The notes below the pieces were generated by a model, which saw only the letters and a list, made by a program, of their open reading frames with translations, was not told the DNA's origin and ran no database searches. Below, piece after piece: positions 44,935 to 53,534 of a stretch of 63,735 bases of DNA (within the stretch, counting starts at the first letter, position 1; each line of letters opens with the position of its first letter). The DNA comes from Pseudomonadota bacterium. GTDB lineage: Bacteria > Desulfobacterota > Syntrophia > Syntrophales > UBA8958. Location of the stretch: contig JASGUC010000059.1 in the NCBI GenBank assembly GCA_030057915.1, positions 1 to 63,735 of the forward strand. The letters are read 5' to 3'. Position numbers and translations under genes: made by a program.

Positions 44935-44998
44935 GGGCCGGTCGGCGGATCGACTGACGACCCGCCGGGGCGCTCTCGGGGGCCCCCGCGACCGGCCC
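44935..44998 (+). other. Strong GC-rich inverted repeat, possible structured RNA or operator
   Basis: GGGCCGGTCG (44935-44944) is perfectly complementary to CGACCGGCCC (44989-44998). Inside are a GGCGG/CCGCC pair and a GGGGGCCCCC palindrome. It overlaps the start region of the perfect promoter, so it could be an initially transcribed hairpin, a small RNA or a protein-binding site. No family was recognised. Confidence 0.35.
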
Positions 44999-45036
44999 GC
45001 GCCGTGACCGCGGGCGCCGAGACAACGGAACGACAC

Positions 45037-45169
45037 GAGACCCTCGAAAAACTGCCGCCCATGCCCTGGCGGGCCTGACCCGGCGCCCAGAAAGTGGCTG
45101 AAGACGCTGGATTCCCACTTTCCCGGGAGGGGCCATGGGGAGGACGCAACGGGGTTTTGCAAGGGTCTC
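45037..45169. repeat. Family 1 element (core C), 133 bp
   Basis: The ends are GAGACCCTCGAAAAAC and TTTTGCAAGGGTCTC. The core contains GACCCGGCGCCCAGAAAGTG and CTGGATTCCCAC, as in the truncated copy at 19148. Flanks GACAC and GACTC differ at one base. Confidence 0.82.
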
Positions 45170-45201
45170 GACTCGGGAGGAGAGAGACGGAGGAGAGTCC
45201 C

Positions 45202-48200
45202 ATGCCGCATTCGGATGACGAAACCATCAGGCTGAGGGAAGAAAACCGGCGCCTGAAAGAGAGGATATGCTCCCTGGAGCGGGAGCGGGAGGACATAGCC
45301 CTGGCCGAAGAGGCGAGGAAACGGACCGAGGCGGTGCTACGGGGCGTTTTTCTCGCCGCCCCTGTCGGCCTCTGTACGATGATGCGGGACCACATATTTC
45401 AGGCGGCCAACCATGCCTGGTGTGAAATCACGGGTTATGCCGAGGAGGAAATCATCGGGGAAACCGCCCGGATGATGTCCGACGACGAGGAGGAATACGA
45501 AAGGGTCGGCCGGGAGCTGTATGAGGACGCTCCGAAGAGTGGCGTGAACACGGTGCAGACAAAACTGCGCAGAAAAGACGGCGTGTATCGCGACGTTGTT
45601 TTGCGGGCGGCGACCCTGGGTCGGGAAGGCTTTCCCGATCTGACCATTGTGGCCATCGAGGATGTCACCGACCGGGACCTTGCGGAACGGGCGCTCAAGG
45701 AAAGCGAAGAGATGTACCGCACCCTGATGGATACCTCGCCGGATCCCATCGTCGTTTGTTCCCTTTCGGGAGAGTTCATTGCCGCCAGCCGTCAGGCCGT
45801 CTGTCTTTACGGGGCGGAAAGCGTCGAAGAATTCCTTGCGGAGGCGCCGACGATATTCGATCTGCTTACGGAGGAGGGCCGGGCCGCATTAGCGGTGAAT
45901 CTCCCCAAGGTCCTCGCCGCCGGCCACTCCCGGGGCAACGAGTATCAGATTCGCATCCGGGGGGGCAAGACCATCGTCGTGGAGATCAACTCCTCGGTGG
46001 TCAGGGATGCGGACGGCAACGCCAAGGTCTTAGTCAGCATCGTGCGGGATATTACGGAAAAGAAGCTGGCGGACAATATCTTGCGAATCCAGCGGGATCT
46101 GGGCATGGCCCTGGCCAGGGCGGCGTCCCTCGAGGAATCCCTGGGGCTGTGTCTCGAAGCGGCTGTTGCCGCGGCGGGATGCGACGCCGGGGGCATATAT
46201 ATCCGTGATCCCGCCTCGGGGTCCTTCAGCCTGCAATGCGTCACCGGCATTTCCCGGGAATATGCGGAGGAGCTGCGCCGCTACGAGGCTGGCTCGGAGC
46301 GGGCGATGCTCCTGGATGCGGGCTCCCCTATCTACCTGGACGGCGCGGCGGCGCTGACCGCATTGAACCTTGCGGACGCCGTAGCCGAGGGGATGCAATC
46401 CGCGGCGCTGATTCCGATCCATTATCAGGGCCAGGCCATCGGCGGTTTTACCCTGGGCGCCCGGCATCCCGACGGCGTCCCCGCCGCCGCCCGGGACGCC
46501 CTGGAGACCATCGGCAGCCAGGTCGGCTCCGTCATCGCGAGGCTTCAGGCGGAGGAGCGTCTCCGGGAGTCGGAGGGGAAGTTCCGGGACCTGGCGGAAA
46601 AATCCATCGTCGGCATCTACCTGCTCCAGGATGGGCGCTTCAGGTACGTCAATGAGGAAATGGCGGCGATTTGCGGCCGTACCGTCGAGGAGATGATCGA
46701 TTGCATGAACGCACGAGATGCAATTTACCCCGAAGACCTGCCCCTGGTGGAAGAGAACCTCCGCAAGCGGATGGCCGGGGAATTGAAGTCCATGCGCTAC
46801 GAGTTTCGCATCGTCACCAGGGAAGGAGAGGTCCGGAACGTCGAGGCCTTCAGTTCTCGAACCCTCTATCGGGGCAGGTCGGCGCTGATCGGCACGCTCC
46901 TGGACGTTACGGAACGGCGTCGGGCGGAAGAGGGGTTGCGGCGCCTCAGCATCGCGGTGGAACAGGCGGCGGAAGACATCATCATCACCGACCCGGAGGG
47001 GATAATCCAATATGTCAATCCGGCCTTCGAAAGGATTACGGGCTACTCCCGGGTGGAGGCGATCGGCCGCAACCCCAGATTCCTCAAGAGCGGCCGGCAC
47101 GATAAGGCCTTCTACAAACAGCTCTGGCAGACGCTCAAGGAGGGGAGGATCTGGACCGGACGCGTTATCAACCGGCGCAAGGACGGAGGCATTGTAGAGG
47201 AAGACACGACGATCAGCCCCCTCGCCACGTCCACCGGGAAGCTCATGGGCTATGTGGCGCTGAAGCGTGATGTGACCGAGGCGATGCGGATCGAGGCGCA
47301 GCTACGCCAAGCCCAGAAGATGGAGGCCATCGGCGCCCTGGCCGGCGGCATCGCCCATGATTTCAACAATATCCTGGGGGCGATGATGGGTTATGCCGAA
47401 CTGGCGAAGTTCAGGACGACGGATAAAGGCATCCTCCCCTACCTGGAGCAGATTCTCAAGGCCTGCGACCGTTCCCGGGATCTGATCAAGCAGATCCTGG
47501 CCTTCAGCCGCCAGCGGGAACGCGAGCCCCGGCCCGTGTCGGTCACCCCCATCGTCAAGGAGGCGATGAAACTGCTCCGATCGTCCCTGCCCACCACGGT
47601 GGAGATCCGCCCTATCTATGCCACCCGTCATGATACGGTGCTGGCCGACCCCACCCAGATTCATCAGGTGCTGGTGAATCTCTGCGCCAACGCCCTCTAT
47701 GCCATGCGAAACCGGGAGGGAATCCTGGAGGTGCGCCTCGAGGAGCGGCAGTGCTTCGGGGAGGGCCCCCCCGGCGCGCCGGAGTTGAAGGAAGGCGCTT
47801 ACCTCCAGATGACCGTGAGCGATACGGGAGAGGGGATCGATCCCGCCTGGAAAGACAGGATCTTCGATCCCTTCTTTACCACCAAGAAGGTCGGCGAGGG
47901 GACCGGACTGGGGTTGTCGGTCGTTTACGGCATCGTCAGGGATTGTGGAGGCGCCATCGTCGTGGAGAGCGAACCGTCCCGAGGAACCGTTTTCACGATC
48001 TACCTGCCCCTTCTCGACGCCGACAACAGCGCCGAAGAGGAGAAAACGGCAGACATCCCCCGGGGTCGCGGCCGCATCCTCCTGGTTGACGACGAGGAGG
48101 CGATCGCCGCCCTGGGGAGGGAGAGCCTCTCTTCCCTGGGTTATGAAGTAACCGCGTGTTACAGCAGCCACGATGCCCTGGAGGCGTTCCGGGCGCGCCC

Positions 48201-48477
48201 GGAACGTTACGACCTGGTGATCACGGACATGACGATGCCGAACATGACCGGCGCCGGGCTGGCCCGGGAACTGCTGAAGCTGCGCCCCGCCCTGCCGATC
48301 ATTCTGACCACCGGTTACAGCGACCGCATAGACGAGGAAGAGGCGAAAAAAATCGGGTTCCGGGAGTTTTTGATGAAGCCCGTTTCCCTGGCCGAACTCT
48401 CCCGAGCCGTGAAGGCGCAACTTGCCGTCCCCAAGGGGGCCGGCGCCGTCCCGGCGTCGGAAAAGGGGGTCCGGTAA
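45202..48477 (+). CDS. Hybrid sensor histidine kinase with PAS, GAF and receiver domains
   Basis: A 1091-residue soluble-looking hybrid kinase. A short N-terminal coiled coil (about 5-45) leads to two PAS domains (about 45-290), a GAF domain (about 305-460; [18 protein letters not shown]), and two further PAS domains to about 715. The H-box is [20 protein letters not shown] with His719; N, G1 and G2 boxes follow ([33 protein letters not shown]). The C-terminal receiver has LVDDEEA and the phosphoacceptor Asp1009 in [12 protein letters not shown]. The ATG at 45202 follows GGAGGAGAG. No membrane segment is seen, so it likely senses a cytoplasmic signal. The effector regulator is not adjacent. 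Confidence 0.93.
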   Translation: MPHSDDETIRLREENRRLKERICSLEREREDIALAEEARKRTEAVLRGVFLAAPVGLCTMMRDHIFQAANHAWCEITGYAEEEIIGETARMMSDDEEEYERVGRELYEDAPKSGVNTVQTKLRRKDGVYRDVVLRAATLGREGFPDLTIVAIEDVTDRDLAERALKESEEMYRTLMDTSPDPIVVCSLSGEFIAASRQAVCLYGAESVEEFLAEAPTIFDLLTEEGRAALAVNLPKVLAAGHSRGNEYQIRIRGGKTIVVEINSSVVRDADGNAKVLVSIVRDITEKKLADNILRIQRDLGMALARAASLEESLGLCLEAAVAAAGCDAGGIYIRDPASGSFSLQCVTGISREYAEELRRYEAGSERAMLLDAGSPIYLDGAAALTALNLADAVAEGMQSAALIPIHYQGQAIGGFTLGARHPDGVPAAARDALETIGSQVGSVIARLQAEERLRESEGKFRDLAEKSIVGIYLLQDGRFRYVNEEMAAICGRTVEEMIDCMNARDAIYPEDLPLVEENLRKRMAGELKSMRYEFRIVTREGEVRNVEAFSSRTLYRGRSALIGTLLDVTERRRAEEGLRRLSIAVEQAAEDIIITDPEGIIQYVNPAFERITGYSRVEAIGRNPRFLKSGRHDKAFYKQLWQTLKEGRIWTGRVINRRKDGGIVEEDTTISPLATSTGKLMGYVALKRDVTEAMRIEAQLRQAQKMEAIGALAGGIAHDFNNILGAMMGYAELAKFRTTDKGILPYLEQILKACDRSRDLIKQILAFSRQREREPRPVSVTPIVKEAMKLLRSSLPTTVEIRPIYATRHDTVLADPTQIHQVLVNLCANALYAMRNREGILEVRLEERQCFGEGPPGAPELKEGAYLQMTVSDTGEGIDPAWKDRIFDPFFTTKKVGEGTGLGLSVVYGIVRDCGGAIVVESEPSRGTVFTIYLPLLDADNSAEEEKTADIPRGRGRILLVDDEEAIAALGRESLSSLGYEVTACYSSHDALEAFRARPERYDLVITDMTMPNMTGAGLARELLKLRPALPIILTTGYSDRIDEEEAKKIGFREFLMKPVSLAELSRAVKAQLAVPKGAGAVPASEKGVR

Positions 48478-48598
48478 CGAGGGCGAGGAGGCTATCGCCG
48501 TCCCATCGCCGCCCCGTCACCGCCCCGGGCCGTGGAGGCCGCCGGATGACGGCGCGGGCCGGCGGTCCCGGGGCGGGAGGTCGGCCCCGTGCGCCGCT

Positions 48599-48721
48599 CT
48601 ATTGTGTCTTCTTCGCTTCGGCGGCCCGCTGCTCTCTCGCCTTGGCGCGGAGGCGCTCCTTCCGCCGCTTGCGCCGGCGGTCGATTTCCCTTTTCCGTTC
48701 GATCTTCTTGTGTTGAGCCAT
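48599..48721 (-). CDS. 40-residue highly basic small protein
   Basis: On the minus strand ATG at 48721 opens a 40-codon frame, preceded by AAGGAG six bases upstream, which is among the better ribosome-binding sites in the window. The product begins MAQHKKIERKREIDRRRKRR and continues with Lys/Arg/Glu/Ala helix to the end, about half the residues being basic. No Cys, Trp or hydrophobic core is present, so it is probably a single helix binding nucleic acid or ribosome. It is downstream of the FmdB-type gene on the same strand. Function unknown. Confidence 0.65.
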   Translation of the reverse strand: MAQHKKIERKREIDRRRKRRKERLRAKAREQRAAEAKKTQ

Positions 48722-48815
48722 TCGTTTCTCCTTTGCGATTCAGGGATATTTCTAATTATTGGCGAAGCGGGCGTCTTCGGCTTCCCGCCTTCGCGGGAAT
48801 GCCGGGAGGAAGGTC

Positions 48816-49316
48816 TCATAGATCGTAGAGGGTTTCGTCCACTTGCGGCCTGGGGGGCTTTGCGGCCCCCTTCCTCCCTTTCGGCCCCCCGAGCAGGAGC
48901 GGCGCCTCCGCATCCAGGATGTCCCCCATTTCCTCGTCGATCTGCTCCGGGTCCACTCCCTTTTCCATGCGGCGCAGGGCTTCCTCCATGGCCGGCCCGA
49001 GATTCATCCCCGCCTCCTTGGCGAGTTTCCGCATGAAGTCCGCCGCCTGGCGCGGATCGGCGCCGTCGAGCCTGTCCGCTTCTCCGGCCATCTTGTCCAG
49101 GGCCTTATTCATGGCCGCCTCATCGAATTCAGGCATGTCCGCCCCTTCGGGAGGTTCGTCGCCGCCGCTTCCGATCCTGTAGAATACGGACATCTGGCGC
49201 TTGAGCTTTATCCGTTTGCATTTCGGACAGTTGGGAGTTTTGTCCGTATTGACGCTTTTGGAAAAAAAACTATAGACGGTGTTGCACTTATGGCAATAGA
49301 ATTCATAAATAGGCAT
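48816..49316 (-). CDS. FmdB-type zinc-ribbon protein
   Basis: A 166-residue protein with the FmdB/CxxC regulatory zinc ribbon at its start: MPIYEFYCHKC and CPKCKRIKLKRQMSVFYRIG supply two CxxC pairs. The remaining residues (about 60-150) are acidic helices with Met-rich segments (GEADRLDGADPRQAADFMRK) and no known fold. The ATG at 49316 is chosen because AGGAG lies eight bases upstream; ATG 49322 and GTG 49325 are close alternatives. Proteins with this ribbon are often small regulators or scaffold proteins; the role here is unknown. Confidence 0.8.
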   Translation of the reverse strand: MPIYEFYCHKCNTVYSFFSKSVNTDKTPNCPKCKRIKLKRQMSVFYRIGSGGDEPPEGADMPEFDEAAMNKALDKMAGEADRLDGADPRQAADFMRKLAKEAGMNLGPAMEEALRRMEKGVDPEQIDEEMGDILDAEAPLLLGGPKGRKGAAKPPRPQVDETLYDL

Positions 49317-49365
49317 CCGCATCACTCCTAAAAAAAGACCTTGCCGACGATAAAGACGTCAATCC

Positions 49366-51840
49366 CTATTGGTCGCCGTCCAAGATCTCCCGGATCTTCC
49401 GGGAGAGTTGGTGCAGTTTGAAGGGCTTCTGGATGAAGCCATTGCAACCGCGGTCCAAAATGTCCCTTGCCTGACCTTCGATGCTGTAACCGCTGGAGAG
49501 AAGCACCTTGACGTCGGGGTTCATCGCCCGCAGACGGTCGAACAGCTCGCCGCCCGATATCCCCGGCATGATCATGTCGATGATCGCCAGATCGATCTGA
49601 CCTTGCTTTTCCGCATAGACCGCCAGGCCCTCCTGGCCGCTTCCGGCGATGTAGATCTTATAGCCGAGGGATGCGAGCAACTCCCTTGTCACTTCCAGGT
49701 TGACCACCTCGTCGTCCACAAGCAGCAGGGTCTCTCCGCCCCGTTGCAGTTCTTCGGCCTTTCCCTCTTGTTCCTTCGCGACATCCTTGTCCGACGCCGG
49801 CAGGGAGATGGTGAAGGTGCTCCCCTTTCCCAATTCGGTATCCACCTGGATCGCCCCGCGGTGACCCCTGACGATGCCATAGACCATGGCCAAGCCCAGG
49901 CCGCTGCCCCGGTTCATGCTTTTGGTGGTGAAGAAGGGATCGAAAATCTGTTCCTTGGTCTTCTCGTCCATGCCCGCGCCGGTGTCGGATATGGCGATCT
50001 GCACGTACAGACCGGGGTTCAGATCGTATGGTCGGGTGTAATCGTCCGTGAGAAAAGCGTTTCTGGTTTCGATATATAGTTCGCCCCCTCCCGGCATGGC
50101 CTGGCTGGCGTTGAGGTAGATGTTGAAGAGGGCCTGCTCCATCTGCCCCTGGTCCGCTTCCAGCGTCCAGATGTCGTCCTGGAGGCTGCTGGTGATGTCG
50201 ATTTCCTTGCGGGTCCGGCCGAACATGGCGAGCGTCTTGGCGATGACGTCGTTGATGTTGATGGGTTTTACCTCATAACGACCGCCCCGGGCAAAGCCCA
50301 GCAGTTGGCGGGTCAGCTCCGCGCCGCTCAACACATGGTCCTCGATGCGCTTGAGACGCTCATAATTGGGGGATGAGGAATCCGTCTCCATCATCGACAA
50401 GGAGACATAACCCTGGATGCCCATAAGCAGGTTGTTGAAATCGTGGGCTATGCCGCCGGCCAGGGTGCCCACGGCCTCCATCTTCTGGACCTGGAGGAGC
50501 TTCTTCTCCATCTGCTTATGGTTCGTCACATCCCGGGCCAGGCCGCGAAAGCCGACCGGATTGCCCTTTTCGTCGTAACGCAGGCTGGCCGACGCCTGCA
50601 CGATCCGCGTTGATCCGTCTTTCCCGATTATCTCGTAATCCACGATGTCCCTTCTCTGCCCGGTCAGATAAACCTCGCTGAAGACCTCCAGGATCTTCCT
50701 TTTCATCGCCGGGCCGGTATAGTCCCGGAAGTGTCTTCCCAGCAACTCCTCCCGGGAATAGCCCAGTATGGCGCAGGTGGCGTCATTGAAGAAGGTGAGG
50801 CGTCCGGTCAGGTCCACTTCGAAGTAGGCCTCTTCCATGGTTTCCAGGATGTTGCGGTACTTCTCCTCGCTTCGCCGGAGTTCGTCCTCCATCAGTTTCC
50901 GCTCCGTGATATCCCGGATGGATTCTATGGCGCCGACCACCCGGCCGTCGGGATCGTAAAGGGGGCTGGCCTTGCCCCAAAGGACGCGATTTCGACCCCG
51001 GACATGGGGCACATTGGTCTCCGTCACCAGGGCGTCTCCTTCCTTGCGGATGAAGCTATACTCCCTTGCGATTTCGTCGTCCCACCGGGAGACGAAATCG
51101 ATGAGAATCGGCCGTCGTTTCCCGTAGAAGGGCAGGGCATATTCGTAATTGTCCCTGCCGATCATCTCGTCGGCCTTGACCCCCGTCATCTCTTCGATGG
51201 CCCTGTTCCAGACGATCACCTTCCCCCGGGTGTCGATGGCCAGGGTGGCGTCGGGCTGGAACTCGATGATCTCCGCCAGGCGCAGCCTCGATTCCCGCAG
51301 GGCCGTTTCGGTTCGCCTGCGCTTGGTGATGTCTTCCACGACCCCTTCGTAATAGACGATCCGGCCGTCGTAATCGTAAACGGCGCGGGTGCTTTCGGAT
51401 AGCCAGATCTCCGCGCCGTCCTTGCGTCGGGCCCGGAACTCGAAATCCGTGATGCGGCCGTCCCTTGCCATGACCTCGCTGAAATGGCGGCGATCCGCGG
51501 GACTAGCGTAGAATTGGTTTTCGATGTCCGTGATCGCCAGGATGATCTCTTCGGGAGATTCATAGCCCAACATCCGGGCGAAGGCGGGGTTCACTCGGAT
51601 GAGCCGGCCTTCCGGGCTGCTCCGGAAAAAACCTTCCAGGGCGTTTTCATAAAAGCTCCGGCAGGACTGCTCGTTTTCCTCGAGCCGCCGACATCTCGCT
51701 TCCGCCGCCTCGGCCCGGCTTTTCCAGGCGGCGCGGTCCCGGTGCAACTGCTCGATTTGAGAGCGGTGATCTTCGCTTTGGGAGCGATGATCCCCGTTTT
51801 CCCGGCGGAGGTCGGTGCTGTTCTTTTCCTCGTCGTGCAT
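49366..51840 (-). CDS. Hybrid sensor histidine kinase with three PAS domains
   Basis: An 824-residue hybrid kinase without membrane helices. After a coiled N-terminus with a repeated DHRSQ unit, three PAS/PAC units occupy about residues 60-185, 185-310 and 315-445. The H-box [17 protein letters not shown] holds His466. ATPase boxes are [24 protein letters not shown] and [13 protein letters not shown]. The C-terminal receiver has LVDDE and phosphoacceptor Asp755 in [14 protein letters not shown]. Its core is similar in layout to the kinase at 45202, on the opposite strand, with the FmdB and small basic genes between; the two probably belong to the same expanded family. Confidence 0.92.
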   Translation of the reverse strand: MHDEEKNSTDLRRENGDHRSQSEDHRSQIEQLHRDRAAWKSRAEAAEARCRRLEENEQSCRSFYENALEGFFRSSPEGRLIRVNPAFARMLGYESPEEIILAITDIENQFYASPADRRHFSEVMARDGRITDFEFRARRKDGAEIWLSESTRAVYDYDGRIVYYEGVVEDITKRRRTETALRESRLRLAEIIEFQPDATLAIDTRGKVIVWNRAIEEMTGVKADEMIGRDNYEYALPFYGKRRPILIDFVSRWDDEIAREYSFIRKEGDALVTETNVPHVRGRNRVLWGKASPLYDPDGRVVGAIESIRDITERKLMEDELRRSEEKYRNILETMEEAYFEVDLTGRLTFFNDATCAILGYSREELLGRHFRDYTGPAMKRKILEVFSEVYLTGQRRDIVDYEIIGKDGSTRIVQASASLRYDEKGNPVGFRGLARDVTNHKQMEKKLLQVQKMEAVGTLAGGIAHDFNNLLMGIQGYVSLSMMETDSSSPNYERLKRIEDHVLSGAELTRQLLGFARGGRYEVKPININDVIAKTLAMFGRTRKEIDITSSLQDDIWTLEADQGQMEQALFNIYLNASQAMPGGGELYIETRNAFLTDDYTRPYDLNPGLYVQIAISDTGAGMDEKTKEQIFDPFFTTKSMNRGSGLGLAMVYGIVRGHRGAIQVDTELGKGSTFTISLPASDKDVAKEQEGKAEELQRGGETLLLVDDEVVNLEVTRELLASLGYKIYIAGSGQEGLAVYAEKQGQIDLAIIDMIMPGISGGELFDRLRAMNPDVKVLLSSGYSIEGQARDILDRGCNGFIQKPFKLHQLSRKIREILDGDQ

Positions 51841-52000
51841 AAGGTTGTCCCCTCTGTCCCTTCCCGGAGGCGGCGCTCCTTTACTCCATATTTACCGATA
51901 TTCTTATAAAGTGTCAAATGGAATGGGCCAGGATGAATTTTTTCCATGGGAGGCGGCCCTGAAAAAACGCCTCCTTGCGTTCTCGGGGGAGAGTGGCCCC

Positions 52001-53446
52001 TCAGCCCCCGGATGACTCGTCGTTTTCTTGTCGTCCGCCGTCTCCCCCCGCGAGACGACGCTTCAGACGGGCGATGCGCCGCTGGAGATCTTCCGCCTCC
52101 GCCCCCTGGGAGGGGAGCAAGGCCTGGGCCCGATAGGCCAACTCCAGGGCCGTCCGGCAATCCCGGCGTCGGTGCTCGCTCCATTTGGCCAGCTCCAGGA
52201 GGGGAAAGAGGGCGTCGCCGTCGGGGGGCCGGTCCGGGCCCAGCATCTCCCTCCAAAGGGCGACGGCTTGCGTCCAGGCGCCCGCCCGTTTGTGGATCAA
52301 GGAGAGCAGCGCGGTGGCCTGCCAGGCCGCGGCCGGGTCGGAACGTCGGCGGAGATCCCTAAGGATGCCTTCCGCCCGCGCGGTTTCGCCCCGATGGATG
52401 CAGAGCCGGGCCGCCGCCAGCAGGTCCCCGGCGGGCGGCGACGGGGCGTCGTCGGCGCGCCTCCCGTCGATCAACTCTGTCATTCGGGCCGCAAGGAAGG
52501 GCATGGAGAGGACGTCGAGGCGGTTGTGGGCGAAGATGTCCGCCACCAGCCGTCCGTCCCGATGCCGGAGCCATTGGAAGTAACGCTGGGGGATCTCCCA
52601 ACCCGGGATGTCTCCCTCCCGCTCCAGTCCCAGCAGGGCCCCTTCCAGGGTTCCGAGGCGGACGTTGTCGAGGCGGCGCCTCAGGAGCCGTCGGGCCGGA
52701 TGCAGCAGATCGAGATGGGGAAGGCCGGCCAGGGGGTCGGCGAGGCGATTCATGACGAACCGGACGGCCAACAGGTTGGCGTCGAAAGCCTTGCCGTTGA
52801 AGGTGACGAGGAACTGCCGGTCCGCCAGGAGTTCCTCGAGGAAGAGGAGAGCCGCCCGCTCCTCCGCGAAGTCCCTCAGGAATAGCTGTTTGACGACGAA
52901 CCTTGCCCCCTCGAACCAGCCCAGGCCGATGAGAAAGGCCACGGTCCCCGCGCCTCCCGCCAGTCCCGTCGTTTCCGTGTCCAGGAAGACGCCCCGGGCG
53001 GGGTCGAGTCCGGCCAGGGCGGCGTCGTTAGCCAGGATGGCGGCGCTGGCCATGTCCAGGGGGGGCAGGTCGCCGAGGCGCCGCCCGCCGTGGCAGTGCG
53101 CCATGCCCCAGGCGCCGGCGGCGCAGAAGAAGCTCCCTCCCGCCGTGGTTATCTCCGCTCCGGAGACCGCCTCTTCCAGGGGGCAGCCCGCATCTTGGCG
53201 CGGGGGCGGGGATGCGCCCGGGGCGTCGCCGGGACGCCCGGCCAGGATGGCGTCGATGCGTCGTCGCGGGGCGTCGATTGTCAGGACCGTGGCGGCGCTT
53301 CGCGAGCCCGCGTCGGCGCCTTCCCCGGGGCGACGCCCCTCCCGCTCCCCCGGTCCCGCCCCGGGGCTGTCGCCGGTTTTCCTGCCCGAGGAAAACGTCT
53401 CCTCCCGCGTCAACCGCTGCAATCTGTCCCTCGTGGTCGTCTTCAA
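52001..53446 (-). CDS. YprB-like ribonuclease H-fold exonuclease with TPR tail
   Basis: A 481-residue protein. The nuclease core starts with GVFLDTETTGLAGG (DxE motif) near residue 155, with FNGKAFDANLL near 220 and HNRLDVLSM near 315 giving the other acidic metal ligands of the DnaQ/YprB exonuclease type. Residues about 15-60 are a Gly/Arg/Pro-rich low-complexity linker. The C-terminal 130 residues are helical and TPR-like (ARLCIHRGETARAEGILRD, ALELAYRAQALLPSQGAEAE). The likely role is 3'-5' trimming of DNA or RNA. It is 88 bp downstream of the synthetase gene and could be co-transcribed. Confidence 0.8.
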   Translation of the reverse strand: MKTTTRDRLQRLTREETFSSGRKTGDSPGAGPGEREGRRPGEGADAGSRSAATVLTIDAPRRRIDAILAGRPGDAPGASPPPRQDAGCPLEEAVSGAEITTAGGSFFCAAGAWGMAHCHGGRRLGDLPPLDMASAAILANDAALAGLDPARGVFLDTETTGLAGGAGTVAFLIGLGWFEGARFVVKQLFLRDFAEERAALLFLEELLADRQFLVTFNGKAFDANLLAVRFVMNRLADPLAGLPHLDLLHPARRLLRRRLDNVRLGTLEGALLGLEREGDIPGWEIPQRYFQWLRHRDGRLVADIFAHNRLDVLSMPFLAARMTELIDGRRADDAPSPPAGDLLAAARLCIHRGETARAEGILRDLRRRSDPAAAWQATALLSLIHKRAGAWTQAVALWREMLGPDRPPDGDALFPLLELAKWSEHRRRDCRTALELAYRAQALLPSQGAEAEDLQRRIARLKRRLAGGDGGRQENDESSGG

Positions 53447-53534
53447 TTTCGGGAGAGTTCTCTTTTCGCCACCATACCCAGCTCCTCCGGGCGGTAGGGT
53501 CTCTCGAGAAAGGAAAAGATCATCCCGTCTCGTC

